Shown in pieces: positions 27,143 through 39,000 of a stretch of DNA of 64,000 nucleotides; the stretch's first letter is position 1, and every line of letters begins with the position of its first letter. The translations under genes and the position numbers were made by a program. The DNA is taken from contig HG738136.1 of NCBI GenBank assembly GCA_000499405.2, positions 1,227,274 to 1,291,273 of the forward strand. The letters run 5' to 3'. The notes under the pieces were generated by a model that worked only from the letters and a program-made list of their open reading frames with translations, had not been told where the DNA came from and searched no databases. The stretch is from Onchocerca volvulus (lineage: Eukaryota > Nematoda > Chromadorea > Rhabditida > Onchocercidae).

Positions 27143-28159
27143 TGAAAATGCTTTTAATATCACAAATAAATATAATTGTAGAGGAGAAATATGTATGTCT
27201 ATGATGATAACAACAACAACAACAACAATAACTTTTAATCATTGTGTAAATTCCAACGCCATCATCAAATAAATATCGTGAAGAGATAAGAATCACAGCG
27301 GGTGCAAATTGCAGTTCGCATTTCGAAGTATGTAAAAATTTCTTTTAAGGATCTGTCGTTTTATGTAATTTAGGCTAAAGAATTCGACTGATACATTCCA
27401 AGAAATTTAATTCAATTTAATTACACGATGGAAAAAAGGATAAAAATTACATTTGAAAAGAAAAAAAAAAAATTGGAACAATTCAAATATTATTTAGGAG
27501 AAAAAAAAAAAGATTAAAAATAAAAAAAAAAAGTTAATTGTACAATGAAATTATAAATAAAATGAATAAAAGTTATAATTTTGGCATCAAAAATTTAGTC
27601 ATTTTTTTTTGCTGAATATTAGTATGAAAAAATTGGATCAAAAATATATTTCATTCATTAAAAATTAAATTGAAAATATTAAAATATAATAACAATTTTG
27701 ATTAATTTTGGCGGGAAAAAAAAAGGTTGCGAAAAAAAAAATTGATTCGAAAAAAATTAATCGAATCAATGTTAAATCAAAGTTTAGTATATATAGAAAA
27801 GTTTATTTTTAAAGCGCAATAGAGAATGACAGAATAACAAGTCTTAATCTGATAAATATAGCTATTTTGGGAATTTTGAAAAGATGGGCTTAATCCTTCA
27901 ATCATTCATTTCATTGAATTAAATCAAAATTAAAATTATTAAGTATAGAGTTGCTGACATAGTTCGTAAAAGAGACCAATGTCAGAGCAGAAAGGAGCAT
28001 CACATCTTCTCCGACGAAAAGATTGGCGGGGGAAAAGTGGGTGTCATCATCTCAAAATCGCCAGATGACAAATTCTTTCCCACCTTTATTATATCTTAAT
28101 AATATATAATATATAAATTTATGCAAAGAAATAATGGAATCTGATTAACGATTTTCGCA
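27139..28159. other. AT-rich interval with one GC-richer island
   Basis: Mostly A/T-rich. The island at about 27955-28085 stays open on the plus strand for about 49 codons without an ATG and has unusually high GC. No protein family was recognised. Confidence 0.35.
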
Positions 28160-28575
28160 AATTACAATGATGTTGATGCTAATGACATTTTATATTACAT
28201 TTGGAAATGATATGGCGATAACCATCTAGTTTTTTTGCTTTTTTCTTTTTTTTTTTTCCGCTCCATTAACTTCTAAAATATTTCAAGTTTCTGCCAAAAT
28301 AGAAAATGCTATTGATGATAATGAGGTTGATGATATTTTATATTATATTAGAAATGATATAGCGATAAAAATCTTTCTATCTCATCTTTTTTCCGTTTCA
28401 TTAATTTCTAAAATATTTCAAGCTTCTGCCAAAAAAAAAAAAAACAGCACGAAATAGTTACGATGATGGTAATGGTAATGATATTTTATACTTTACTGGG
28501 TATGATATAGCGATATTCTGCTTTTTTTTTTCATTTCATTAATTCCTAGAATATTTTAAATTTTTGTCAAAAAAA
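28160..28575. repeat. Three imperfect tandem copies, about 150-bp period
   Basis: Copies begin near 28166, 28316 and 28461. Each has GATG(A/T)T/AATG followed by ATATTTTATA(T/C)T, then GATAT(A/G)GCGATA, a T-run, CATTAA(C/T)T(T/C)CTA and AATATTT.AA. The third copy is the most diverged. Confidence 0.85.
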
Positions 28576-29623
28576 AGAAAAATACCGAAACTGTTTTATC
28601 TAAAAATGGTAAAAAGCAGTTCCGCCATTTTAATTTCTTAGGAATACAAAATGACAGTTTGATTTCGAGAATTGAATTTTTGATAAGTCGATAACTAAAA
28701 TGATATGATTCAGATTTTTCACATTTATTTTTTTAACATGCTTAAACAATTTGAATACATGATGAACACAATAAAAGAATGTGAAAGCTATAAAGACGAA
28801 AAATAAGATTGAAATAATTCATAATTTAAAAGTAAGAAATCAAAAACCAAAGTACTAAATATATTCAAAAAGACTAAAAAAAAAAATTAATGACAGTGTC
28901 AAATAAGAAAAAAGAAATTAAATGCTAGTTGGGAAAGCGAACAATTCTGCAATTTATTGGCCATGAAAAGCGAAATTGTCGAAGATTCAGTGTAGAAAAA
29001 AAAAAAAAGGAAACGAATAATCAAGAAATGAACATTCCAAATATTCGGGTAACTAATTACTAATCGGATGACAAAATTATTTCAGGAGAAAACACGACAA
29101 ATCAATTTTTCATCTTTTTTTTTTTTCTTTTTTCTTTTTTTTTTGAGAAAAAAGTTTTAATGAAATGAAAGTATCATTTTTGTAATGAAAAAGAAACGAA
29201 TTGAAAAATTTTCAATCAAATTTTTCCTGAATTTTTATTACCACAAATACGAATAATCAGTCTAATAAAAAATTTCATTATTTAAAGCTTACGGAAAACT
29301 TAAAAATTAAAGTTAATTTAAATCCAGATCAAAAAAACCCAACGGAAACATCGTATGTCAGAAAAAATTCTCACGGATAATCAATCACATCTCATAAATA
29401 TGAAAAAATTGAATTCCAATATGAACATTCTTGTCCCAACCTTCATTTCATATTGAATTCGGTAAAGATGGAAAATCAGATAGGAATAAAGTCGGGAATT
29501 TGGCTATAACGGTCTATTCCTCTCATATTTTTATTTTATCCTTCAATTTTGCTTTTTGATTTCGTATAATGTCCCTTCCGTAATTTCGGGTATTCTATTT
29601 ATTTATATTTCAATGCACAAATA
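28576..29623. other. AT-rich non-coding interval
   Basis: No exon, RNA gene or repeat recognised. There are A/T runs throughout. Confidence 0.4.
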
Positions 29624-29718
29624 AAAATACTTCGCAATTTATGCCTTTTAAAAATATTTCACAATTTATGCCTTTTAAAAATAATTCGTAATTTATGTCT
29701 TTTAAAAATAATTCGCAA
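29624..29718. repeat. 26-27-bp minisatellite beside the Helitron-like end
   Basis: Three units plus a partial, starting at about 29631, 29657, 29684 and 29710, with consensus TTCGCAATTTATGCCTTTTAAAAATA. It directly abuts the segment that looks like a mobile-element end. Confidence 0.85.
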
Positions 29719-29845
29719 CCTCGTCTATATAAATAAAAATATTTCTTTGTTTAAAATCTTCAATCTTCGAAAGTTCTGACCGATTGCTTTAAAAAATGCT
29801 GCATTTGAATATGCGCATATTTTTATCTACTTTTTATATACAGGG

Positions 29846-29915
29846 GGTTGCTGTGGCTCAGTCTGGTTAAGTGGAAAATTTGGGTTAGAAAAAATTCGAT
29901 CGAATTGTAGTTTGG
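29846..29915 (+). mobile_element. tRNA-like head (possible SINE fragment)
   Basis: The plus strand at 29854-29866 reads TGGCTCAGTCTGG followed by TTAAGTGG, a close match to a tRNA internal promoter A-box and D-loop. About 40 nt downstream ATTCGATCGA (29893-29902) is a weak B-box candidate. No clover-leaf can be drawn, so it is not a functional tRNA. It could be a tRNA-derived SINE head inserted in, or captured by, the Helitron-like element. Confidence 0.4.
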
Positions 29916-30521
29916 ATTGTAATCTGATTGGATTGATTGGATTGAGAACTGCTTCTCCTTGCTGTTATGACTCAGCTACAAAATCAGCAGTGGTGTCAGA
30001 AAAGTCTTCTATGTCTTCTGTAACCAGACGAATTCTATTCAGGAAGTATTATTGATTGATGGAAGAGTGATTCTTCGTAACAAAACAATTACCAGAGAAT
30101 AACCAGGTAAAGTGATCACTTGTAGGTCGTAGAAAAAATACTGCTCAACTGAATTGTCAGACTGTTACTCCTGCTGTTTGCTATTGCTTGTTGGTGTAAG
30201 AACTCCGAATTTGAGCTTGAACACCTGCTCCAAATCTTGTCCTTTAAAATCCTTTCGAGACTTTTGTTCCTAACCTGATTTCCATCGTTTCGTCTTTTTA
30301 TTGGTTAGCCTCAACATTGTTTATCTGTGAATTGGAGCGTTTTGGCAGTGAACATGTTTATCGTTCCTTTGAAACTATGTCGCGCCACTTGACCTTTAGA
30401 CTTCTTGTTTGCAACGATTCTCGTGGCTCTATTTGATATCTTTTGGATTTCGCCGACAGAAAAGAAAGAAAAAAGAAAGCACACATTTCTAATGTATAAT
30501 TTCACATTCTAATGTATAATT

Positions 30522-31260
30522 TTACAATGCTTGTGGATGTGCAATATTTTTTGTCATTCCATTGTCTCTGCAGATATAGAGATTGTTTGATTTGCCGTCT
30601 CTAGAATACGCAGCATGTAACTGTCCATGTGAGAAGCAATCCGTGTCTAGATCTGAACCAATACCAAAAACTGGCACTTAAATTTGTTGAATGCAAACGC
30701 TAATCGAATTGGGAATTGAAATCTCTTAAATTGAAATGCCATATCCGTTGGAATCATAGAAATGCGAGGAATAAGGACATCTTCACCTGTAAAGACTGTT
30801 GCTTCTACGACGTTTTTCATTAATTTTTTACTACAAGTCACATGCTATTGCAAAGTTTTGGTCGGTTGATATTTCGCAATATGATAACTAACCGCCGATT
30901 TTCAATAGCAGTACGTGCGATGGCATTCCTGACAAATCGAGTGAATTCAAATATTCTGTTAGACAATTAATCGCTTCATCTGCTTCCATAATAATGTCGA
31001 TGGACTTGTGTGTGACTGTTTTGTTTTGTATGTTAGACTGAATACTATCGTTAAGTTCGTTGACGCTTTTGTTCTTGGCCGCAAGAATAGCTTGTTCACT
31101 CAGCCAATCTCAATTCTTATAATTTGTTTGAATATTGGGAAATAGTTTTCCAACTAATTCTTCGTTTGATGTCACTTAATTGCAGAAGTTATGAGGCAAT
31201 GAAATTTTCCTAAGATTAAATCAACTGATACTTTCCCGTTCCCAGCAATTGATGTGAGAA
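30522..31260 (-). pseudogene. Helitron/Pif1-type helicase, C-terminal part, broken
   Basis: Minus-strand frames give in order the diagnostic C-terminal blocks of Helitron-encoded Pif1 helicases: KISLPHNFCN, EELVGKLFPNIQTNY, WLSEQAILAAKNKSVNELN, HKSIDIIMEADEAIN, TEYLNSLDLSGMPSHVLLLK, LRNINRPKLCNS, KNVVEATVFTGEDVLIPRI, PTDMAFQFKRFQFPIRLAFA, CFSHGQLHAAYSRDGKSNN and TKNIAHPQAL then stop at 30522-30524. Lesions include in-frame stops after FCN, after NYKN and after KIGG, frame changes near 30840 and again after LAFA, and disruption of the NK.QGQS block. The first half with Walker A/B and the Rep domain is absent. It is non-functional; the match to the family is confident. Confidence 0.85.
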
Positions 31261-31959
31261 TATCTCAGCTGATCGATTGTTTTACAAAACCTGATCTTTT
31301 AAATCTTTCGAGGCTTTTCTTCCTCTGATATGTTGCCTTATGATTCGTTTACCTCACACTTAATTATAGAAAGTAGGCGTGGTAAATAGATTTTATCCGC
31401 TTAATTACTTTTACCCTTCACAGATAAAAAAAAAAAAAAAGAAATAGATATGTTTATATTAAAAAAACACGCGCCTATTCGAATGCAACATCATTTTAAA
31501 ATTTCGAATCAATCGATGAAAAAATTGAAACGTTGTGTCAAAATGAACAACGAATATTTACATTTTTATTTATAAAGATGAATTCTGAAGAATTTTACAA
31601 TATATATTTTCAAGTGTTCTACAACATTTATAGCAAATAATTATCATATGTTGAAATGATTTCGATGTATTACATGTGCTATCACTTCACCTGATAAAAT
31701 ATCGTCTTACGCAAGAATTAATTTAAATGATAGGCCTGAACACTTAAATGAAAATTCAGGATAAGTTATTCTCTTCATCACAGCACTAGGTTAATCAGAT
31801 AGTGAAAAAAATTAACATAGTATGAACAAAGGAAAAGTTTAAAAGAAGCCATCTTACTAGGGTAACAAAATTATAAGACATAATAATACAATGATTTCGA
31901 ATCTATAACGACGAAATTTTTATCGAAATTTAAACAAATATTTTAAAAGAGAAATTCTT

Positions 31960-32480
31960 GTTATTTAGTTGGAATCACAACAACTTTGCACCAATGATAC
32001 GAAATTTCTGGTCCACTCGCACACTGGCATACTTATAAAAAAGAATTACCACAAACTTGCATTAATGATCCGGAAACTACTTGACTTATCTAAAAAAAAA
32101 AGAAGCAATACAAAAAGCGTTTCAAGATTGGAGGTAACCTCCAGCATATCAAGGTCAACAAATAATCTGAAACAAAAGGATGAAAACAGAGGAAACTGTG
32201 GTAAAGATTCGAAGCGATTCTGACATGTAAAATCGATCATTTCACTTTGGTAGACTAATCAAACTATCTAATAATTGATTCCCTCTAAAGTTTGTCTCCG
32301 AATAGCTGGAATACGTAATGAAGCTGTTATATTCGGTAAAAAGAATGATTTAGAGGAATTGCGGGACGAAACGTTTTCAATCTATTCTGACTTTTCTTTT
32401 CTTTTTTCAGTGAATGTGACGTTTCATTTGCTTAAATGAAACTTAAACACGGAATGTGTGCTTCATGTGGGCCATTTTTG
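31960..32480 (+). other. Possible coding remnant or unrecognised exons
   Basis: After an acceptor-like TTATTTAG, the plus strand from 31970 is open for about 84 codons of balanced, Ser/Lys-rich composition (for example MIRKLLDLSKKKRSN, NNLKQKDENRGNCG). A donor-like GGAG/GTAACC lies inside at about 32133. A second open block (about 32286-32390; LRIAGIRNEAVIFGKKNDLE) follows in another frame, and an ATG frame (KHGMCASCGPFLASK) at 32436. No family recognised and no consistent gene model; it may be a pseudogene. Confidence 0.25.
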
Positions 32481-32680
32481 GCAAGCAAAATTGGCGCTAG
32501 AGATGAATCAAATATTGATTTAATTTTTTTTTTTTTTTTGAACAATCACTACTTTTTGAGATCTGAAATGTCTGTACTGTATTATAATTTGTACTCATTC
32601 TATCATTTCTCCCTTTTTTACAAGTTATTGATTATATCAATGAAAGCAGGAAGGAATACTGTGGAATAAAGAGGTAAAAA

Positions 32681-33862
32681 AGAAGGAAGATATTAATCAA
32701 CAATTCTGCTGTAAAAAAAAAAAAAAAAAGAAAAAAGAAAAACCCTATTTTGACAGTTGATAGTAATCAAGATTTTTCAAATATTTCAATTGGAATGCGG
32801 TTGTAATCTAACAATGACGTAAAAAACAAGAATGAATTGAATCGATTGAGATGAAATTTTCAGGTGCTTAATTTGAAAATTCAAATTATTTCGAGATATA
32901 TTCTAAATTTAGGATTTAAAGTTGATGGTATACTTAGATAACACAATTCGAGGATGAATTCAGTATTAATAATCCTGGTATAGCTCATTAATATTGAGAT
33001 GACCTCATTTATGTCTAATAATCTTTTCCAAATTAAATGTCAATATTTAGATATTTTATTTTGGAAGGTGCAATTAAATAGTATAAGCGAGAGGATTTAA
33101 GTTGTGAAGGTCATACGGTATTGAACTATGCACATCTCTTAAGATGTCAGTTCTAAATTGTCACCAATTTGTTGTCAAGAAAAAACTCCATCGAAATGAC
33201 TTGAATTAATTAAATATCTAAGTTTCAATAAATAAATTAATAAGAATTTTGTAATTTCTGGATAATTTAATCGCTAAAAAAATTGTTTGCTAAATGATAT
33301 GAAAAATTGTCCTTTCCCGCATCTAAAAAAAAAAAAATATTTTCTCGCATAGATATTGTAAAATATTGGTATGATTATACCATTTACGGCAAATAAATAT
33401 CGGTTGGGAAAATTGAATGGTTTTTCCAGTCATTCAATTTTGGATCATTGACAGCAAAAATAGGCACTAAAAATTTTCGAACGTTGACAAGAAAAATTTA
33501 AATGCCGAACCAGTCAATAGTGAAGTATATTATGTTAAGCAAATAAAAGAAGGAAGATTGATTGAAGTTTTCAATCAATTTTGCAATCCATGAAGTTGTT
33601 GTAATTAAAAAATGGATATTTATCAAGTTAATATGTCAATATCCGTTGATTTTAATTTGCGAAATTATTGCGTCTCTCTTTGATTTATTTGCTATGCAAA
33701 CTGCTTTTCTACGACATTTCATATTACGCAGTTATACTGCTTGAGAGTTATTTGTTAATTCATAAAGTTGTTGATCAAAAAATCTTCTTCGATTATTGTA
33801 AAAATGATTATCCATTTGATCTGATTCATATTTGGTCAAAAACTGCTTTCGATTAATGATCA
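32681..33862. other. AT-rich non-coding interval downstream of the transporter
   Basis: No exon recognised; the short hydrophobic frames at 33562-33856 look like chance reading of A/T-rich DNA. The minus-strand AATAAA at 33863-33868, 146 nt after the transporter stop, is a possible poly(A) signal. Confidence 0.4.
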
Positions 33863-34013
33863 TTTATTAGCAAATACGTTAACATTCAACGTAAGAGTCA
33901 TTTTTTGCGACATAATATATGAAAATTACGAAATATTTCGCTATCATTTCGTACAAACAAAAATCAAATAGTATTTTTTAAATTTAATACATTTCAAATT
34001 ATCAAGTCATTTA

Positions 34014-35965
34014 TTAGACCTGTTCCGGTTCTTTTCTCCACCACCAGAAGGTATCACCACTTATCATACGTGATTTTACACGTTCATCATCTGTCCACCA
34101 TGCTGCATCTGAAGCGGCTACAATGCAAAAGTATACATTGGTGATAAGCGAAAGGAACGCATGTAGTAGAAATATCATTCTCCAATCATAAATTGTTCCT
34201 TCACCAATCATTCCATTTACCTGGAAAGAAAATAATTTACAAGAAAAGATTTAAATTAATAAATAATTCATCCAGGTAACTTCAATATCACAGATTCCTA
34301 AAAATATAATATTTTGATGTTGATCAAAAATGAAAAATGACAGATTTTAAAAGTTTAAGAATTAAGAACTAAGATGACAAAGAGTTTAAAAGTGCAAGGA
34401 TTAAGGATTAAATTAAGTGATTAAATGGTTGATATCATAATTGATCAAAAATAGTATTGATCAGAATTTACACAATTACCCCAAATAACTTCTATAAAAA
34501 CTACTGATTAATGAGCTAATAACATTGTAACATTATTTCAACATTGATCAACTTTTCTTATCAGTAATTATCAGTAATAAACAAACCAAAATTGGGCACA
34601 AAAGCATAGCAATGCACCAAAGAATTTGAATATGTCCAAGTACGAAGGCACTGTATTGTCGCGATACTAATGTAGCACACTAAAAATAAGTCATTTTTTT
34701 TTTTGAAATTTAATTAAAATTAATTAATGTTAATGATAAATAAACAGATTGAATGGTTTCAAAATTTCTTTAATTAAACAAGTTAATTAAACAGCTAAAA
34801 CAATATCTTGAAATTATTTCTAATCAATGTGATTACTGAAAAAATGACATTAATTATCACAGAGATAAGTCACACTAAAATTGTACCTTATTAAATCCAC
34901 CTCCATTGAAACCATACATCGATGTTGCCAATATTAGCAAAATGACCCCCGTTAATGGATAACCTAAATTTTATTTAATCTTTAAAGAATTTTTAAGTAT
35001 TATTCAACGATTTCTATTCATTTCTAATTTTATTTCTCAAAAAAAAATTTGATGAGAATATATATTGAAAAATTCATGAAAATTGATAAATTATCTGATT
35101 AAATGATCTTTTTTTTTTTTTTTTTTTCAAATCTTTCAAATTCGTCAAATCACTATTTAACATTTTTTGTTTTTTTCGATTATGAAAAATTTGAAGGAAA
35201 TTTTAAAATAAATTATCGGAAATTGTTTTTAGGTCTAATTACCTTGAGGTAAAAACGCCAAAATAATGAGGAAAAATGCCGAAACTCCGAGAGCTATGCT
35301 ATTATACAAACGTAGTTTTGCAGTTTCTGATAAGATGCGCAATTTATCACTGGTATAGCCAGCAAAAATCTAAAAATTTGGGAAATTAAGAAAAAATTAA
35401 TGCTATTATTTAATCAATACTTATGAAAAAATGATTTTTGCATGTGACCTTAAAAAGAAATTGGACAAGCACTGGAAGAGCAGCCGAGAAGCCGGTATGT
35501 TCCACCGAATATCCGAGAATTTCTCTGATATATTGTGGACTGAATGTATGTATCAGCTGAAAAAAGACAGATAATTAATAGGTAAAACTTAAAAAATTAA
35601 AAAAAAAAAAAAAATCCACCAACAACATTTTGGATTTTTCAAGAGTGAAAATTTTTCGACTCATCATAATTCAGCAAGTCATATGCAATTTATTAATTGC
35701 ATTTTACTTTATTTAGAAATTTATATGCCATTTCATTAAAGATAATATTTTTTCACATACGAAGTTATCTGATATTAAATTGATGTATTATTAATAAATT
35801 TCATATATTTACCCATCCATTTCTAATTTTCAAATTTACTCAATCTGTTCATCATTCTATAAATTGCAAAAAAAAAAGGGAAAAAATTGCATAGCAAAAT
35901 CGAAAAATTCTATTTGAAAGAAAGTACAATCATATTTGTTTGATTATTTCCAAATTAGTGTTTTT

Positions 35966-36001
<36 letters not shown>

Positions 36002-39000
36002 ATTCAATCGATTTTTATATTTCTTGTATGAAAATTAATCGAAAATTAGTGAAAGTCTTATAATTGTTGCATATTATCAACACAAAGAAATCATCGATCA
36101 TATGGCTGATATTTAAGAAGATATTAGAAATGAGAAATATCTGCAAACAGGTCATCTGGAAACGATAACCGGAATATGATAACGTTTAGTATAAAGTTGC
36201 ATTTTGAATGATAAATACAAGGATCATAAATATGAAAACATGAATGACCTCGATAATAATCTTGATTGTATTTTTAACCGGGAAATCGTGGAAATTTGAT
36301 TTTATTTTCGACTAGGAATTAAAAAACATAAATATCGAATCAATATATAAGTGACTATAAAATATAACTATCCAGTTATATTAATCGATACTTTCGCTCT
36401 TCTTATAGGCGCTAAGGAAAAGTTTCAAATTAAAAATATCCATGAAAGAGAAATGTTTTTGTCACGTATTAGCAATCTTAAATCTCAGAAAATTTCAATC
36501 GAATTTTTAATATCCACTACGAAATGATTGATTAAATTAGAAAAGTATAAAATAAAAAAAACCTGGTTGATTTCTATATAGCAATACCCATATTCCAAAT
36601 GCAATAAATGATATTCCAGCATGTAAATAATAAACAGCTGGCCATCCGAATCTTGACATACACAACTATAAGTAAGCTTTTAATATTTCCTGAGAAAGTA
36701 AGATGTTAATAATCATGAATATTATTTTCATCTAAATTTATCACTATATTTATAATCATAATTTAATCAGAATAATCTATACTTCAATCAAAAAAAAAAA
36801 AAAAATCATTTTAACAAACATTTGATTTTTAATTAAGTTTGTAAATTTTTATTAAACTTTCCCGTACTTTACCAGAAGTAGCCATTGTAAAAACAGCAGC
36901 TAATTGACCAAATGATACCAATGTTGAAATGAATAACCCGTTTTGTTTCAGAGATGCCCAATTAGCCGTTACAGCACCAGTAGTTGGCATACATATCGTA
37001 AAACTTATTCCCTGAAAATAAACAAAAAAAAAAAAAAAAAATGAGTAGAAGTAAACAACGATTAAATGATTTATGCATTTAATTAGTTCTTTAATAAGAT
37101 TCTTGTTTAGTGAATTTCGAAAATTTGCGAACAAACCTGACAAATTCGCAAGATAACAAAATATATGATATTATCCTGAGCTACGGCAAGCGGTACTAGC
37201 ATTGTTGCTATAGCTGTTAGCATACCACTGGCAAAAAATATCACTCGAAGGCCGAAATACTAAAAAAATATTTTTTTATTCTAGAATGAAATATTTAATC
37301 ACAAAAAAACAGATAGTTGGATAACTGTCCGATTGATACGGTATAGCGCTCATAACGATTCAGAATCGCGGTCATGCGATCTGACAGTACGACATGCGAC
37401 ACAAGTGGAATTCCAGCTCTCAAAATATATTTTTGTCTGTCGGTAAAATCGAAATGAAATAATTCAGATATTTCGTATAATAGAAATTTGTAATAATTCT
37501 CAGACAAAATTAGTAAAATTTCTTAGACAAATGAATCACTCATGCATATTTGGGCACAAAGGCTTGTATTTTTCTCATCTTTCGATCTGCTAAGAGAGCT
37601 CATTGTGCGTTGTTTAAAATGTTTAAATCTATGTTAATTATTGTCTGGTATGTTGCAAAAACTGAAGTTTGTGTGCTTTGTTTGACCTGATTACTAACTT
37701 TCTATATGATGAATGTGTTGCAAATTTCTTAGAATTTAGACCATAGATTATCCAGATAAGGAATTTTTCGAATAAATAGAACTTGACCATTATGGTTTAG
37801 CTGTCAGCACGAAAGTGATGAATTAGAAATCAGAAAAAAATGAAGAAGAGGCTTCTGCCAGGAGATTATTTCTACGGTAAAATTTTTCTTTTATTTTTTC
37901 TACTATGGAAATAGAAACTATATATTAAGCAAATATTCAAAGCAACTCAAATTGGTTATAGGTACATCAAAAAACTCTTTGATTTGATTTGAATACAAAT
38001 CAATAATTGCGATCAGTCTCTTTAATGAGAGCAATGTCTTCAAGATCAATATCAGAAGCACTTCAATTCTAATTCAATTTCGAACACGGTTTGAACAACA
38101 CGAAGAACAGTTCAGCAGAACAAAAACAGTGGTTTGAAGCGAAAAAAAGACAGTCGCAAACGGAAAATACGACAACGAAAAAAGACAGTCGCAAATAGAA
38201 AATACGACATAGTTGAATATTCAAACGACTGTTAGTCTTTTATTATTTACTATGTATTGTTCATTTAATCTATATTATTATATAATATAGGATATTATCT
38301 ACAATATCGTATACCATCAACGAAGGCTATTGTCGATTGTCTACAATATCATAGAAATCCAATAATAGCTATTACTGATCTAGCCGAATTCGACAGCAAG
38401 AATAAAACAATCTCCAATTCAAAATATCAGAATTTTTTCAATCCAAACTATCAGAAGCAAACTATTATAGAAAGAATTTTCACGCAAAAAACTATCAGAA
38501 TTTTTCCGCAACATATATCATCATGATTAAAAGCTTATAAACATCTCAGAATATGATCCATGAACTGGATCAAAGTTGGGCTCCTAGGCTAATATTATCA
38601 GTTTTTTCCTAAGTTGATTAGTTACGTAAGGATGACTAATAAGTTTATCTTATGTCATATTGTAATTTTAAATCATAATATTAATTATGAAATGGTTTGT
38701 CTGATCCATCCAACTGAATTAGATTATGATTTGCTTCAAATCAATTATTTGAATCATTTCATAGGAAAAGAATATTGCATAATAGTTTCACTTACAGTGA
38801 ATGCTTCGAAAATTTTTACAAATTTAGGTCACATCTGCTTTGAGATGAAATTTTAATATTTTGAAAATAAAAAAAAAAAAAAAAAAATCGATATTACCTG
38901 TAAAGCATGTGTCACGAATAGTACAGTTACTATGGCACCAATAGCAACAGAACTGAATATAATAGTCTTGTCATCTTTCGAATATCCTTCATGGCTTACA

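Larger units (their letters stand above)
29720..31350 (-). mobile_element. Decayed Helitron-like element
   Basis: The right part encodes a dead Pif1/Helitron helicase (separate entry). The left edge (29722-29815) carries CTATATAAATAAAAATAT and CTGACCGATTGCTTT, sequences I associate with the ends of Helitron/Helentron-type elements. A diverged copy of the second motif lies in a LIM-gene intron (9758-9812). A segment at about 30238-30297 resembles 31295-31350 (TCTTTTAAATCTTTCGAGGCTTTT against TCCTTTAAAATCCTTTCGAGACTTTT), as if a flank were duplicated. True boundaries, the 3' hairpin and CTRR end were not located. Confidence 0.6.

Noticed and set aside
27039..27296. Overlapping frames on both strands with poly-Ile and poly-Tyr/Cys
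   Set aside because: They read through trinucleotide microsatellites.
29846..29915. Functional tRNA gene
   Set aside because: The A-box is good, but no acceptor stem, anticodon arm or proper B-box can be drawn.
33562..33856. Hydrophobic plus-strand frames as a small membrane protein
   Set aside because: Typical of AT-rich chance frames; no start context, splice signals or similarity.
37295..37507. 70-codon minus-strand frame in the second transporter intron as an exon or transposon gene
   Set aside because: It is not needed by the transporter model, has no family resemblance I can name and no proper splice borders.
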